Part shown: positions 1-8,800 of the stretch, piece by piece | Position numbering within the stretch: the first letter of the stretch is position 1 | How the letters are laid out: each line of letters starts with the position of its first letter | Source: Iodobacter fluviatilis | Lineage (GTDB): Bacteria > Pseudomonadota > Gammaproteobacteria > Burkholderiales > Chitinibacteraceae | Length of the DNA stretch: 64,000 nucleotides | Assembly: GCF_004194535.1 (NCBI RefSeq) | Contig: NZ_CP025781.1 | Span: 4,092,001 to 4,156,000 of the forward strand | Reading direction: 5' to 3' | The notes under the pieces: model-generated | Told to the model about the DNA's origin: nothing | The model's input: only the letters and a program-made list of their open reading frames with translations | Databases searched by the model: none | Made by a program: the position numbers and the translations under genes

Positions 1-330
1 TCGAGTGGTCATAAACTCGCTGAGTAAATAACTCAGTTAGCTAATGGTTATTTGTTAAATTAACCTAATTATATCTCTTGCTTCGGAACCCTTGATTTAG
101 TGACCTGCGCGGCATTGCTAACTTCAGACGATTCAATTGGTTTTGGCATGGAGCGCCCTTATTTCGCACGTATCTTACTCTGCCCGGATCATGCGCGTGC
201 GGAAGCTGGGTTGAGCAAGAGACATAATCAGGTACATGAATAAGCTAAACCAACATACTTTAATTTGGAGGTTTAGCTGCGTTGCAATACCTGTATTGTG
301 CTGGCTATTATTTTCTAGGCTAATATATTT
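1..330. other. Window edge, no supported gene
   Basis: I see no supported gene here. A short open stretch of about 50 codons on the plus strand, ending near 243, has no recognisable family, no clear start and no ribosome binding site, so I do not call it. Confidence 0.4.
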
Positions 331-756
331 TTAAAATGATGTATGCCGCTTCATCGAATCAAGGATAAAAACGACTTTTTCTGAAATAAGTTTATATTCA
401 TTTTCAAATGCAGAGTTGGCCTGTTCTTTTTTTCCAAGCCTGCTTAAGATAACAACATTGCCCGCGGAGTAATGAAATTTTTTATGTGCGGCTAATAATG
501 TTTTGTATTGTTCCGTACTTCGAATGCTTGATGTTTTATCGCTGTAAATCCACTTACCAAGATCACATTTGTCATCGCATGAGATAATGTCTGGATCAAG
601 ATTTTCTGTTGAGTTTTCTGATAAATAAAGTTCAAGCCTATTCTTCCAATTTTGGTGGGCATTTATTGCAGCGTCTAAATCAAGGCCAAGTTCCCAAGGT
701 TCGTAGGTATCTATTTTTGATTTTTCTTTTCCGAAAAAATAACTAAATATTCCCAT
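331..756 (-). CDS. Stand-alone CZB (chemoreceptor zinc-binding) domain protein
   Basis: A 141-residue soluble protein that is essentially one CZB domain. The expected zinc ligands are visible: His34 in the first helix, Cys64 in the CDLGKWI motif, and His91 and His95 in HKKFH. Known CZB domains sit at the end of chemoreceptors or diguanylate cyclases and sense zinc or oxidants. Here there is no transmembrane segment, methyl-accepting domain or GGDEF domain, so it may act as a free zinc or redox sensor for a partner encoded elsewhere. The N-terminus (about 25 residues) has a hydrophobic patch but no convincing signal peptide. The neighbouring lysS gene is separated by 420 bp and looks unrelated. 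Family call is confident; role is inference. Confidence 0.8.
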   Translation of the reverse strand: MGIFSYFFGKEKSKIDTYEPWELGLDLDAAINAHQNWKNRLELYLSENSTENLDPDIISCDDKCDLGKWIYSDKTSSIRSTEQYKTLLAAHKKFHYSAGNVVILSRLGKKEQANSAFENEYKLISEKVVFILDSMKRHTSF

Positions 757-1109
757 GGTATGGCATTCCTTTTTTTAAACATTTTTGAATTTTATTATAG
801 GGTGCTTTGTAAGCAAAAAACAACGATTTGACCAGTTAATATTGCCATGCGTATGATTCCTTTATGCTTTTGCATTATAAATGGGTGTTCCTATATTAAG
901 ATATAGGATTAATCTGAAAAGTATATAGGAAATGGCCTATTTTCTATGTCATTAAGAAGATTAAATAGTTAGGTGTTAAGCGCGGGTATTGGCAGGGTAT
1001 GAATGGCTTTCTATAGGTGTATTTTATCCCAAATGGCATTTAATAATGAAGTTAGGCGGCGAGTTGCTGTGGTTAGGGCGTAGTATAAAAAAATAACCAA
1101 ACAAACCCA
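757..1109. other. AT-rich intergenic region
   Basis: An AT-rich gap between the CZB gene and the lysS terminator. The CZB promoter should lie just above 756. I see no further gene, repeat or structured RNA here. Confidence 0.5.
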
Positions 1110-1152
1110 TAAAAACTAAAAACTCCACATATGCAAATACATATATGGAGTT
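1110..1152 (-). terminator. Intrinsic terminator of lysS
   Basis: Read on the minus strand, a hairpin with arms AACTCCATATATG and CATATGTGGAGTT is followed directly by a T-rich tract. It lies about 25 bp after the lysS stop codon. Confidence 0.75.
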
Positions 1153-1176
1153 GTGTTGGTTTTTTGATTGTAAAAC

Positions 1177-2676
1177 TTACTCAGGACGCATTTGCGGAAA
1201 GAGGATAACGTCGCGAATGCTTGGTGAGTCGGTTAGCAACATCACAAGGCGATCGATACCAATGCCGCAGCCGCCGGTTGGGGGCATGCCGGATTCTAGG
1301 GTGCGGATGTAGTCTGCATCGAAATGCATGGCCTCATCGTCCCCAGCGTCTTTTTGCTCAACTTGGGCCATAAAGCGTTCGGCTTGATCTTCTGGGTCAT
1401 TCAACTCAGAGTAACCATTGGCGTGTTCACGGCCAACCATAAACAGCTCGAAGCGCTCGGTAATGCCTGGCTTGCTGTCATTGGCGCGGGCCAGCGGGGA
1501 GACTTCGGCTGGGTAGTCGATAATAAAGGTTGGCTCCCACAGCTTGGCTTCGGTGTTTTCTTCAAACAGGGCCAGTTGCAATGCACCTACGCCTGCGATT
1601 GGCATCGGCTTACCGCCTAAACGAACTACCTCAGCCGCTAAGAAAGCTTGATCGTTCAGTTGCTCGTCTGTGTATTCTGGGTTGTAAGCTTTGATCGAGC
1701 CTGCAATGGTGTAGCGGGCAAAGGGCTTAGATAGATCGACTTCTTTACCTTGGTAGGTAATGACCGTGCTACCCGTAGCAAGCTGGGCGCAAGCGCGGAT
1801 AATGCCTTCAGACATTTCCATCATGCGTTGGTAGTCAGAATACGCTTCGTAGAATTCGATCATGGTGAATTCTGGGTTATGGCGTGTGCTCATGCCTTCG
1901 TTACGGAAAGAGCGGTTAATTTCAAATACGCGCTCCATGCCGCCAACGATCAGGCGTTTGAGGTAAAGCTCTGGGGCGATGCGCAGGTAAAGTGGCATAT
2001 CCAGCGCATTGTGATGCGTTACAAATGGCTTGGCTGTTGCGCCACCAGGGATGCCATGCATCATTGGGGTTTCAACTTCCAAGTAGCTTTCAGCAACCAT
2101 GTAATCGCGGATGCATTGAACGATTTTAGAGCGCTTAATAAAAGTAGCGCGGCTTAAATCATTAGTAATCAAATCTAAATGGCGCTGACGATAGATTTGC
2201 TCTTGGTCTGCAAGGCCATGGTGTTTGTCTGGAAGAGGGCGTAAAGATTTAGTCAGTAAACGCAATTCTGTGACTTGGATCGACAGCTCGCCAGTATTGG
2301 TTTTCATTAGCGTGCCACGGGCAGCGATAATATCGCCCATATCCCATGTCTTAAAGCTGTCGTAAAGATCTTCGCCCACTTTATCTTTGCTGATGAAAAA
2401 CTGAATGCGGCCGGTGGAATCTTGCACGGTGGCAAAGCTGGCTTTACCCATCACGCGTTTGAGCATCATGCGGCCAGCAACCGCTACGCTGACTTGAGCG
2501 GCTTCCATGTCGGCTTTTTCAAGCTCGCCATACTTAGCTTGCAAATCGCCCGCCATGTTTTCCCGTTTAAAATCATTCGGGTAAGCCACGCCAGCTGCGC
2601 GTAAGGCGGTCAACTTGGCGCGGCGTTCCGCGATAATTTGGTTTTCATCTTGCTGGATAATTTGTTCTTCGGACAT
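1177..2676 (-). CDS. lysS: Lysyl-tRNA synthetase, class II
   Basis: Charges tRNA-Lys with lysine in the cytoplasm. At 499 residues it has the normal length for bacterial LysRS-II (about 505 in E. coli). An N-terminal OB-fold anticodon-binding domain covers roughly residues 60-150. The class II catalytic core follows, with motif 2 ([14 protein letters not shown]) near 255-270 and motif 3 ([12 protein letters not shown]) near 468-480. The ATG at 2676 begins the typical MSEEQ leader. The gene normally follows prfB closely, but here a repeat-bounded GxxExxY module fills the gap and its outer repeat starts about 11 bp upstream of this start. No clear Shine-Dalgarno sequence remains before the ATG, which is odd for an essential gene. 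Confidence 0.98.
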   Translation of the reverse strand: MSEEQIIQQDENQIIAERRAKLTALRAAGVAYPNDFKRENMAGDLQAKYGELEKADMEAAQVSVAVAGRMMLKRVMGKASFATVQDSTGRIQFFISKDKVGEDLYDSFKTWDMGDIIAARGTLMKTNTGELSIQVTELRLLTKSLRPLPDKHHGLADQEQIYRQRHLDLITNDLSRATFIKRSKIVQCIRDYMVAESYLEVETPMMHGIPGGATAKPFVTHHNALDMPLYLRIAPELYLKRLIVGGMERVFEINRSFRNEGMSTRHNPEFTMIEFYEAYSDYQRMMEMSEGIIRACAQLATGSTVITYQGKEVDLSKPFARYTIAGSIKAYNPEYTDEQLNDQAFLAAEVVRLGGKPMPIAGVGALQLALFEENTEAKLWEPTFIIDYPAEVSPLARANDSKPGITERFELFMVGREHANGYSELNDPEDQAERFMAQVEQKDAGDDEAMHFDADYIRTLESGMPPTGGCGIGIDRLVMLLTDSPSIRDVILFPQMRPE

Positions 2677-2686
2677 TTAATTTAAA

Positions 2687-2741
2687 CCCCAAGTCTGTAG
2701 ACACAGAGAACAGGAAGAACACAGAGCACACTGAGAAAATC
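2687..2741. repeat. Left inverted repeat of GxxExxY module
   Basis: A CACAGAG-rich segment whose reverse complement closely matches 3158-3214; both contain CTGTAGACACAGAG and GAGCACACTGAGAA. Together they bracket the broken GxxExxY gene exactly between lysS and prfB. It takes the place where the lysS ribosome binding site would be expected. Confidence 0.75.
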
Positions 2742-3098
2742 ACAGTGTGAGTCTGCGAATCCCGTCTTTTAGTAATTTGCTATTAAAGTTGATTAATAAT
2801 CCGATTTTGCATTGAGTTAATCGCATATAAGTGAGTAACTGGGCCTGATGCAATGGCAGAAAATTTTCAACCGCTTTAAGCTCAGTAATTAATTCTTTAT
2901 TTACCCAAATATCCATTTTGAAAGCGTTTTCAATATGGATATTTTATAATCCAATGCCACAAAACACTGTCGCTCGGTTCTTAAGCCGCATAAACGCAAT
3001 TCATAATCAAGGCACTCTTCATAAGTGCTTTCAAGTAAACCCGGCCCAAGCGATTTATGCGCTTCAAGCGCTGCACCAATGACAATTTTGCTCAGCAT
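2740..3098 (-). pseudogene. Frameshifted GxxExxY family gene
   Basis: The N-terminal part (from 3098) matches the GxxExxY family: it reads GAALEAHKSLGPGLLESTYE, giving the signature G-P-G-L-L-E-S-T-Y-E near residues 18-27. The frame then runs into a stop near 2901. A second frame restores the family's C-terminal half (NKELITELKAVE, then LLTYMRLTQCKIGLLINF) down to a stop at 2740. Joining the halves needs only one extra base near 2945-2955, so this looks like a recent single-base deletion or a sequencing error. The intact product would be about 118 residues. GxxExxY proteins have no firmly assigned function; fold similarity to PD-(D/E)XK nucleases has been suggested for the family. Confidence 0.8.
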
Positions 3099-3157
3099 TT
3101 AAAGCACCCCCCAAAGGTCTGTAGTACACATAATCAGCAGGGTTCCTGCCTTTACTC

Positions 3158-3214
3158 GATTTTCTCTGTGTTCTCAGTGTGCTCACAGATCTCTGTGTCT
3201 ACAGACCTTGGGGG
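3158..3214. repeat. Right inverted repeat of GxxExxY module
   Basis: Inverted partner of 2687-2741, ending 12 bp downstream of the prfB stop codon. A further short copy of the CCCCCAAAGGTCTGTAG motif lies at about 3107-3124, next to the start of the GxxExxY gene. Confidence 0.75.
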
Positions 3215-3226
3215 CTTCTAAAATCC

Positions 3227-4330
3227 TTAAACACCGTGTTTCAAGCTGGCGGCGATGAAGCCTTCTAGGTCGCCGTCCATCACGCCCTTGATGTTGCCGA
3301 CTTCATAGCTAGTACGCAGGTCTTTGATGCGGCTTTGGTCAAACACATAAGAGCGAATTTGATGACCCCAGCCGATGTCAGCTTTGGTCGCTTCCAGCGA
3401 TTGCTGTGCTTCCATACGTTTACGCAATTCCAGCTCATACAATTTGGCACGCAGCATTTTCCATGCTTCGTCACGGTTTTTGTGCTGAGAGCGGTCATTC
3501 TGGCATTGCACGACGGTATTGGTCGGGATGTGCGTCAAGCGAACCGCAGAGTCGGTTTTATTAATGTGCTGACCACCCGCGCCAGAAGCGCGGTAAGTAT
3601 CGGTACGTACATCAGCCGGATTGATTTCAATCTCGAAACTGTCGTCCACTTCCGGGTAGACAAACACTGAGGCAAACGAGGTGTGGCGACGATTGTTTGA
3701 GTCGTAAGGCGAGCAACGAACCAAGCGATGAACGCCTGTTTCTGTACGCAAAAAGCCGTAAGCGTAGTCGCCGGTAAGTTTGATCGTCGCTTGGCTAATA
3801 CCCACGATGTCGCCGTCTGACTGCTCCATCACTTCAACGGTAAAGCCTTTACGCTCGCCATAACGGACATACATGCGTAGCAACATGCCCGCCCAGTCTT
3901 GCGCTTCAGTACCGCCAGCGCCGGATTGAATGTCGATAAAGCACGGCATTGGATCCATCGGATGATTAAACATCCGGCGAAATTCTAGCTCTTCTACGTG
4001 GGTAGAAATGGCATCTACGTCATCAGACACTGCTTGCAAAGTATCGAAGTCGCCTTCTTCCTTGCCCATGTCGAATAAATCTTTAGCGTCAGTAAGACCT
4101 GCCAATACTTCATCCAGCACCACAACCACGCCTTCAAGTGCTTTTTTTTCTCGACCTAGCTCTTGTGCTTTTTTCTGATCATTCCAGATGTCTGGGTCTT
4201 CCGTCAGACGCACAACTTCTTCAAGTCGATCGCTTTTGCCGGGGTAATCTAAGTATTTGCGGAGTTCTTCGCTGCGAGAGACCAAATCTTCAATCCGGTT
4301 CTCGATCTGATTAAGCTGTTCTGCTTCCAT
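3227..4330 (-). CDS. prfB: Peptide chain release factor 2
   Basis: Terminates translation at UGA and UAA. The 367-residue protein has the RF2 N-terminal helical domain, the codon-recognition domain and the GGQ loop ([13 protein letters not shown], near 248-260) that triggers peptidyl-tRNA hydrolysis. The codon-recognition tripeptide, usually SPF in RF2, reads SPY here ([14 protein letters not shown]). The whole gene is in one frame: where many bacteria have an in-frame UGA and a programmed +1 shift near codon 25, this gene reads CGC AAA TAC TTA GAT TAC. RF2 autoregulation by frameshifting is therefore absent. A 160 bp repeat element lies 31 bp upstream of the start, so its promoter region has been remodelled. 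Confidence 0.97.
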   Translation of the reverse strand: MEAEQLNQIENRIEDLVSRSEELRKYLDYPGKSDRLEEVVRLTEDPDIWNDQKKAQELGREKKALEGVVVVLDEVLAGLTDAKDLFDMGKEEGDFDTLQAVSDDVDAISTHVEELEFRRMFNHPMDPMPCFIDIQSGAGGTEAQDWAGMLLRMYVRYGERKGFTVEVMEQSDGDIVGISQATIKLTGDYAYGFLRTETGVHRLVRCSPYDSNNRRHTSFASVFVYPEVDDSFEIEINPADVRTDTYRASGAGGQHINKTDSAVRLTHIPTNTVVQCQNDRSQHKNRDEAWKMLRAKLYELELRKRMEAQQSLEATKADIGWGHQIRSYVFDQSRIKDLRTSYEVGNIKGVMDGDLEGFIAASLKHGV

Positions 4331-4361
4331 GCCTGTGGCTTTGTCCCATAAAGGCGGCTTG

Positions 4362-4521
4362 CAGCCTGTCGGATTTAAGCGATCGTTGCGAGGGGAAGTT
4401 CGGTTTGAGACACATTTCGCGAATTTTTGAGGCGAATAGCGGGCTATTCAACGAAAAAATGCGTGAAATGTGGCCAAATCCGGCTTTTCCGCAGTAGATC
4501 AGTCTTAAGTCTGGCAGGCTG
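4362..4521. repeat. 160 bp MITE-like element, copy 1
   Basis: Begins CAGCCTGTCGGATTTAAG and ends CTTAAGTCTGGCAGGCTG, an imperfect terminal inverted repeat. The interior closely matches the copies at 46369-46528 (same orientation) and 31006-31166 (opposite). No matching target duplication is visible at the flanks, so this may be an older insertion. It sits directly upstream of prfB. Confidence 0.85.
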
Positions 4522-4716
4522 CAGACACTAAAGCGCGAAATTATACCGTGAGAGTGGCTCTCAAGGGGAGTCTCAGATGAGAAAATGCTAAAAGTACGAT
4601 TTATTTGCGGATGCTTACCAAGATAAAACCCAAATCTTGAAATACGAAGGGCGCAATGAAGGCAGAGTTTTACAGAGAAAATAGTTTTTAGAGTCCTTAT
4701 TGAGAAAGGGGCGGCC

Positions 4717-5493
4717 TTATACCTGAACAGAGATCTGCGGCAGGCTGACTTGAATTGGGCTGGTATTGCCATCGGCACTATATAAAGCAGGGCTATCGGA
4801 GGCTTGTGCTTTGCCGTCCTGTTCTAAGGCGGCGGTGGCATTTTTGAGCGCATTGTCCATGCTGTTTAAGGCATCTTTATAGAGTTCTTTATCTGTTTTG
4901 ATGTCTTTTTTGCTATTTTGTATTTCTAAAGCCAGCAGTAGCTTGGCTTTTTGCATGACCTTTTTGGCCTCATTCAAAAAAGTACGATCTTCAGTACTCA
5001 TATTGCTTTTTGTGCTAACTAGCTCTGATGATTTTGATTGTTTCTCTTCCTGCGCCTTGGCTTCTTGCTCTGCTTTTTGTACGGCTTGCGCCGCCTCTTG
5101 TCTCGCGTGTTCAGTGCTTTGCCCTGTGTTTTCTTTGGTGGCTTCGGCAGAAGGCGGATTGCTCGCACCCGCAATGTTAGGGGACTGCACCGCGCCGCCG
5201 CTATTAAGACCAGCATATTCGGCCACAGCCGCAGCAATTTGCTTGGCCAAGCGTGCCGCAGCGGCCACATTGCTTTTACCTATGCCCGCGAACTTCAACA
5301 TGCCTTCTAATTGCCGCTTCAGCATATCTAATTTGCTTTTTGCCGCGCTTTTTCGGCTTGCAATTAGATCGAGCTTTGGCATTTTGAATTCAAACGAAGC
5401 GCTTTTGGGAGCGCTTTCTTCTGGCTTATTGCTAATACCTTGCCGTATAAGGTTTTGCACGGTGGTTTGCATTACGTCAGCGGTGATTTTCAT
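4717..5493 (-). CDS. Hypothetical coiled-coil protein, Ala/Lys/Gln-rich
   Basis: A 258-residue protein I do not recognise. The ATG at 5493 is the only sensible start. Residues 1-60 are basic and partly hydrophobic but not a signal peptide. Residues 60-100 form an alanine-rich helical stretch (AAAARLAKQIAAAVAEYAG). The segment from 115 to 160 is low complexity and charged, rich in E, K, A and Q, and should form a coiled coil. The C-terminus is again polar and helical. There are no cysteines and no membrane segment. It stands alone between prfB and gdhB. The composition resembles cytoplasmic scaffold or secretion-accessory proteins, but nothing in the sequence assigns a function. Confidence 0.6.
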   Translation of the reverse strand: MKITADVMQTTVQNLIRQGISNKPEESAPKSASFEFKMPKLDLIASRKSAAKSKLDMLKRQLEGMLKFAGIGKSNVAAAARLAKQIAAAVAEYAGLNSGGAVQSPNIAGASNPPSAEATKENTGQSTEHARQEAAQAVQKAEQEAKAQEEKQSKSSELVSTKSNMSTEDRTFLNEAKKVMQKAKLLLALEIQNSKKDIKTDKELYKDALNSMDNALKNATAALEQDGKAQASDSPALYSADGNTSPIQVSLPQISVQV

Positions 5494-5781
5494 GGAGCAA
5501 ACCTTGAGTTTGAAGCGGGTAGTCAGTCTAATTACAGGTATATCGAAGAAAACCCATGAATCTTTAATGTTATTTATTGCGCGGGAAGCTTGGGCGGAGG
5601 TGTTCGAAGAGATGATTTAGTTGGTTTTTTGTCAGCATTGTTAAATACGCCTTCTGTTTATTTAAATCGTAGAGCGGGTGCAAGCCGCGAGCAATGCTGA
5701 AAAATATGCGGGTTGCACCCGCACTACAAATTATCCTGTTGATTTTGCTGTGGGTGATAAACTTTAATCTTCTCTCCCAAA
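5494..5781. other. Intergenic region
   Basis: Separates the coiled-coil gene from gdhB. It includes an imperfect repeat pair around 5670-5730, in which GGGTGCAAGCCGCGAGCAATGC is mirrored by GCGGGTTGCACCCGC. I see no gene. Confidence 0.4.
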
Positions 5782-5812
5782 GAAAAATGCGGCCCCTTTT
5801 CAAGGCCGCATT
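5782..5812 (-). terminator. Intrinsic terminator of gdhB
   Basis: On the minus strand the arms ATGCGGCC and GGCCGCAT form a GC-rich hairpin followed by TTTTT, about 36 bp after the gdhB stop codon. Confidence 0.85.
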
Positions 5813-5848
5813 GACTATCGAATTGAGCCTAAACTCAGCCTCTCTTTC

Positions 5849-8800
5849 TTACACCGCTAAACGATGCCTAATCTCACGTAAAGCGGCCGACATCATGGCC
5901 AGATCCGGCGCGAGTGTTTTCATTTCTTCAAACATTCTGCGGCAGTGGGCGATGGCTGTTTCTTGGCTTTGTAGCCATGATTCAACCCGCACACTAGGTG
6001 CTGCTCCCGGGCTAAGATCGAGTGCTGCGCTGGTTAACGCGATGTGGGCGCGTTGCAGATCATCGCGGCAAGCTAGGCGGGCTAGGGTTTGCCAATGATT
6101 GGCGCGTGGCAATTGCTCGATTAAGCCATGCAGCCAATCTAGCTCTAGTGCATCACCCAAAGCAAAGTGAATCGTGGCAACGGTATCCACATCAGCGGCT
6201 TGTTTTTTGGTGAGCAGCGCGATATTAAGCAGTTGCGTTGCCCCATCAAGGCAAGCACTTTGCTTGGCCAGAGCGGCAGGCACGCCCGCAGCTAACCAGC
6301 TTTGGGTGACGTCTACTTGCTTGGCTGAGCCTGCATACCATTCAGGCAATTGCGGCAGCAGTGCAGGGATTTTGCTTTTTAAGTCACGGATCAGCTCTGC
6401 GTAATCTGGCAGCGTGTCTTGGTTTTGCAGTAACCAACGTGTGGCGTGCTCTAGCTGACGACGCTCGCGCAGCAGCATGGTGTATTGCATGGTGGCCGGA
6501 ATGCTGTTGTCGAGGGATTCGATAGCAACAAAGCGGGCTTCGCTATCGAGTAGCTCGGTGGCATCGTACCAAGCGCGCACAATCGTGGCTGGAGGTAGCT
6601 CGGTCTCTTCAGAAAGACGGAAGACAAAGCTAATGCCCATGCGGTTGATGGTGCGGTTGGTCAGCTCATTGGCTACAATTTCGCGTCGTAATGGGTGCTC
6701 GCCAAGGCGATCACCAAAGCGATCTACTAGCGGCTTAGGGAAGTAAGCGGCAAGTAGGCCATCCCAATCCAAGCTATCTGGCAAATCGCTCGCGAGCAAG
6801 TCTTGGAACAGCGCCATTTTTGCGTAAGCCAGTAGTACGGCTAGCTCTGGGCGCTCTAAACCCTTGCCTTCTTGCTGACGCACGGCGATTTGTGTATCAG
6901 TTGGCAAGAATTCAATACGGCGCGATAGACGGCCATTTTTTTCTAGCGACTGCATAAAGCGTTGATGCACCGGCAAAAGTGAAGCGGTTTGCTGGTATTC
7001 AAGGCTGATGGCTTCGGTTTGCAGATAGTTATCACGCAGCACCAAATGGCCCACTTCATCGGTCATCGATGCCAGCAGGTCATTACGCTGCTTCATGGTG
7101 AGATCGCCACCGGCCATAATGCGGCCCAGCAGAATCTTGATATTGACTTCGTGGTCGGAGCAATCCACGCCGGCAGAGTTATCAATCGCATCGGTATGCA
7201 CGCGGCCACCATTTGCTGCGTATTCGATTCGGCCTAATTGGGTGAAGCCTAAATTGCCGCCTTCGGCGATCACTTTGCAGCGGAATTCCTTACCGTCGAT
7301 ACGCAGCGCGTCGGTGCCCCTATCGTTTGCTTCGGCTGGCGTTTGAGTCGATGCCTTGCCGTATGTACCAATCCCTCCGTTGTAGAACAGATCAACCGGC
7401 GCTTTCAACATGGCACGGATCAACTCGCTTGGCTCTAGTTCGTCGTCTTCGATATCAAGAATGGCTTTTACTTCGGCAGACAGCGGAATGGTCTTGGCAT
7501 TGCGTGGCCAAATGCCGCCCCCTGCAGAGATCAGCTCAGCGCTGTAATCGGCCCATGAAGAGCGAGGCAAATCAAATAATCGCGCGCGCTCTTTAAACGA
7601 CGCGGCAGGATCCGGATTTGGATCAAGGAAAATATGGCGGTGATCAAATGCGCCGAGTAACTTAGTGTGCTCGCTGCGTAAGAGGCCGTTACCAAACACG
7701 TCGCCGGACATATCCCCAACGCCGATCACGGTAAATTCATCGGTACGGGTGTTGATGCCTAACTCACGGAATTGGCGCTCTACCGAAACCCATGCACCTT
7801 TAGCGGTAATCCCCATTTTCTTGTGGTCGTAGCCTACCGAGCCGCCCGAAGCAAAGGCGTCGTCTAGCCAGAAACCATAGTCGCGGGAAATACCGTTGGC
7901 GATGTCAGAGAAAGTCGCCGTGCCTTTGTCGGCCGCCACCACCAGATAAGGATCATCTTCATCTAAACGGCGCACTTGCGATGGGTGAACCACTTGGCCC
8001 GCCACCAAATTGTCGGTTAGATCAAGCAGACCGCGAATAAAGTTTTTGTAGCATTCAATGCCGCGTGCCATTAGCATTTCGCGATCGCTTGGTGGGTTTT
8101 TCACCACAAAGCCACCTTTGGAGCCAACCGGTACAATCACGGTATTTTTGACCATCTGTGCCTTGACTAGACCCAAGACTTCGGTACGGAAGTCTTCACG
8201 GCGATCAGACCAGCGCAAACCTCCGCGAGCAACCTTACCGCCGCGCAAATGCACACCTTCCATTTCTGGCGAGTAGACAAAGATTTCAAACAACGGCACT
8301 GGCTGCGGCATATTTGGAATGCGCGCCGATTCCACCTTGAACGACATATACGATTTGATCTTGCCATCGTTATCGAGCTGGAAGAAATTGGTACGCACCG
8401 TTGCTAAAATCGCGGCCAGTAGGCTGGAGAGGATTTTTTCTTCGTCCACGCTCGATTGGTTGGCGCAAGCCTGACGAATTTCTTCTGCTAAGATTTCAGC
8501 CACTCCCGCCGAGTTACTGACAGGATCATGTGCTAGCACAAATAGCGCAGCAAGCTGCCCACTGAGCTTGCCATGGCGCAGCAAGCAATCGGCAATAATT
8601 TCAATGCCGTACTTGAGGTTGACTTGACGCATATAGCAAGCATAGGCACGGAGAATCAGTACTTCACGCCATGCTAGGCCTGCGCCTAAGATCAAGCGGT
8701 TAAAGCTATCGTTTTCGCAAGCGCCTTCAAAAATAGCGGTAAACGCGGCGATCAAGCGTTCACGATCGATACTGTTTTCTAGCGAAGTGCCTGTAGGTAG

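Noticed and set aside
4311..4778. 155-codon minus-strand open frame
   Set aside because: It runs across the 160 bp repeat and the ends of two genes and has no family match; an artefact of the repeat.
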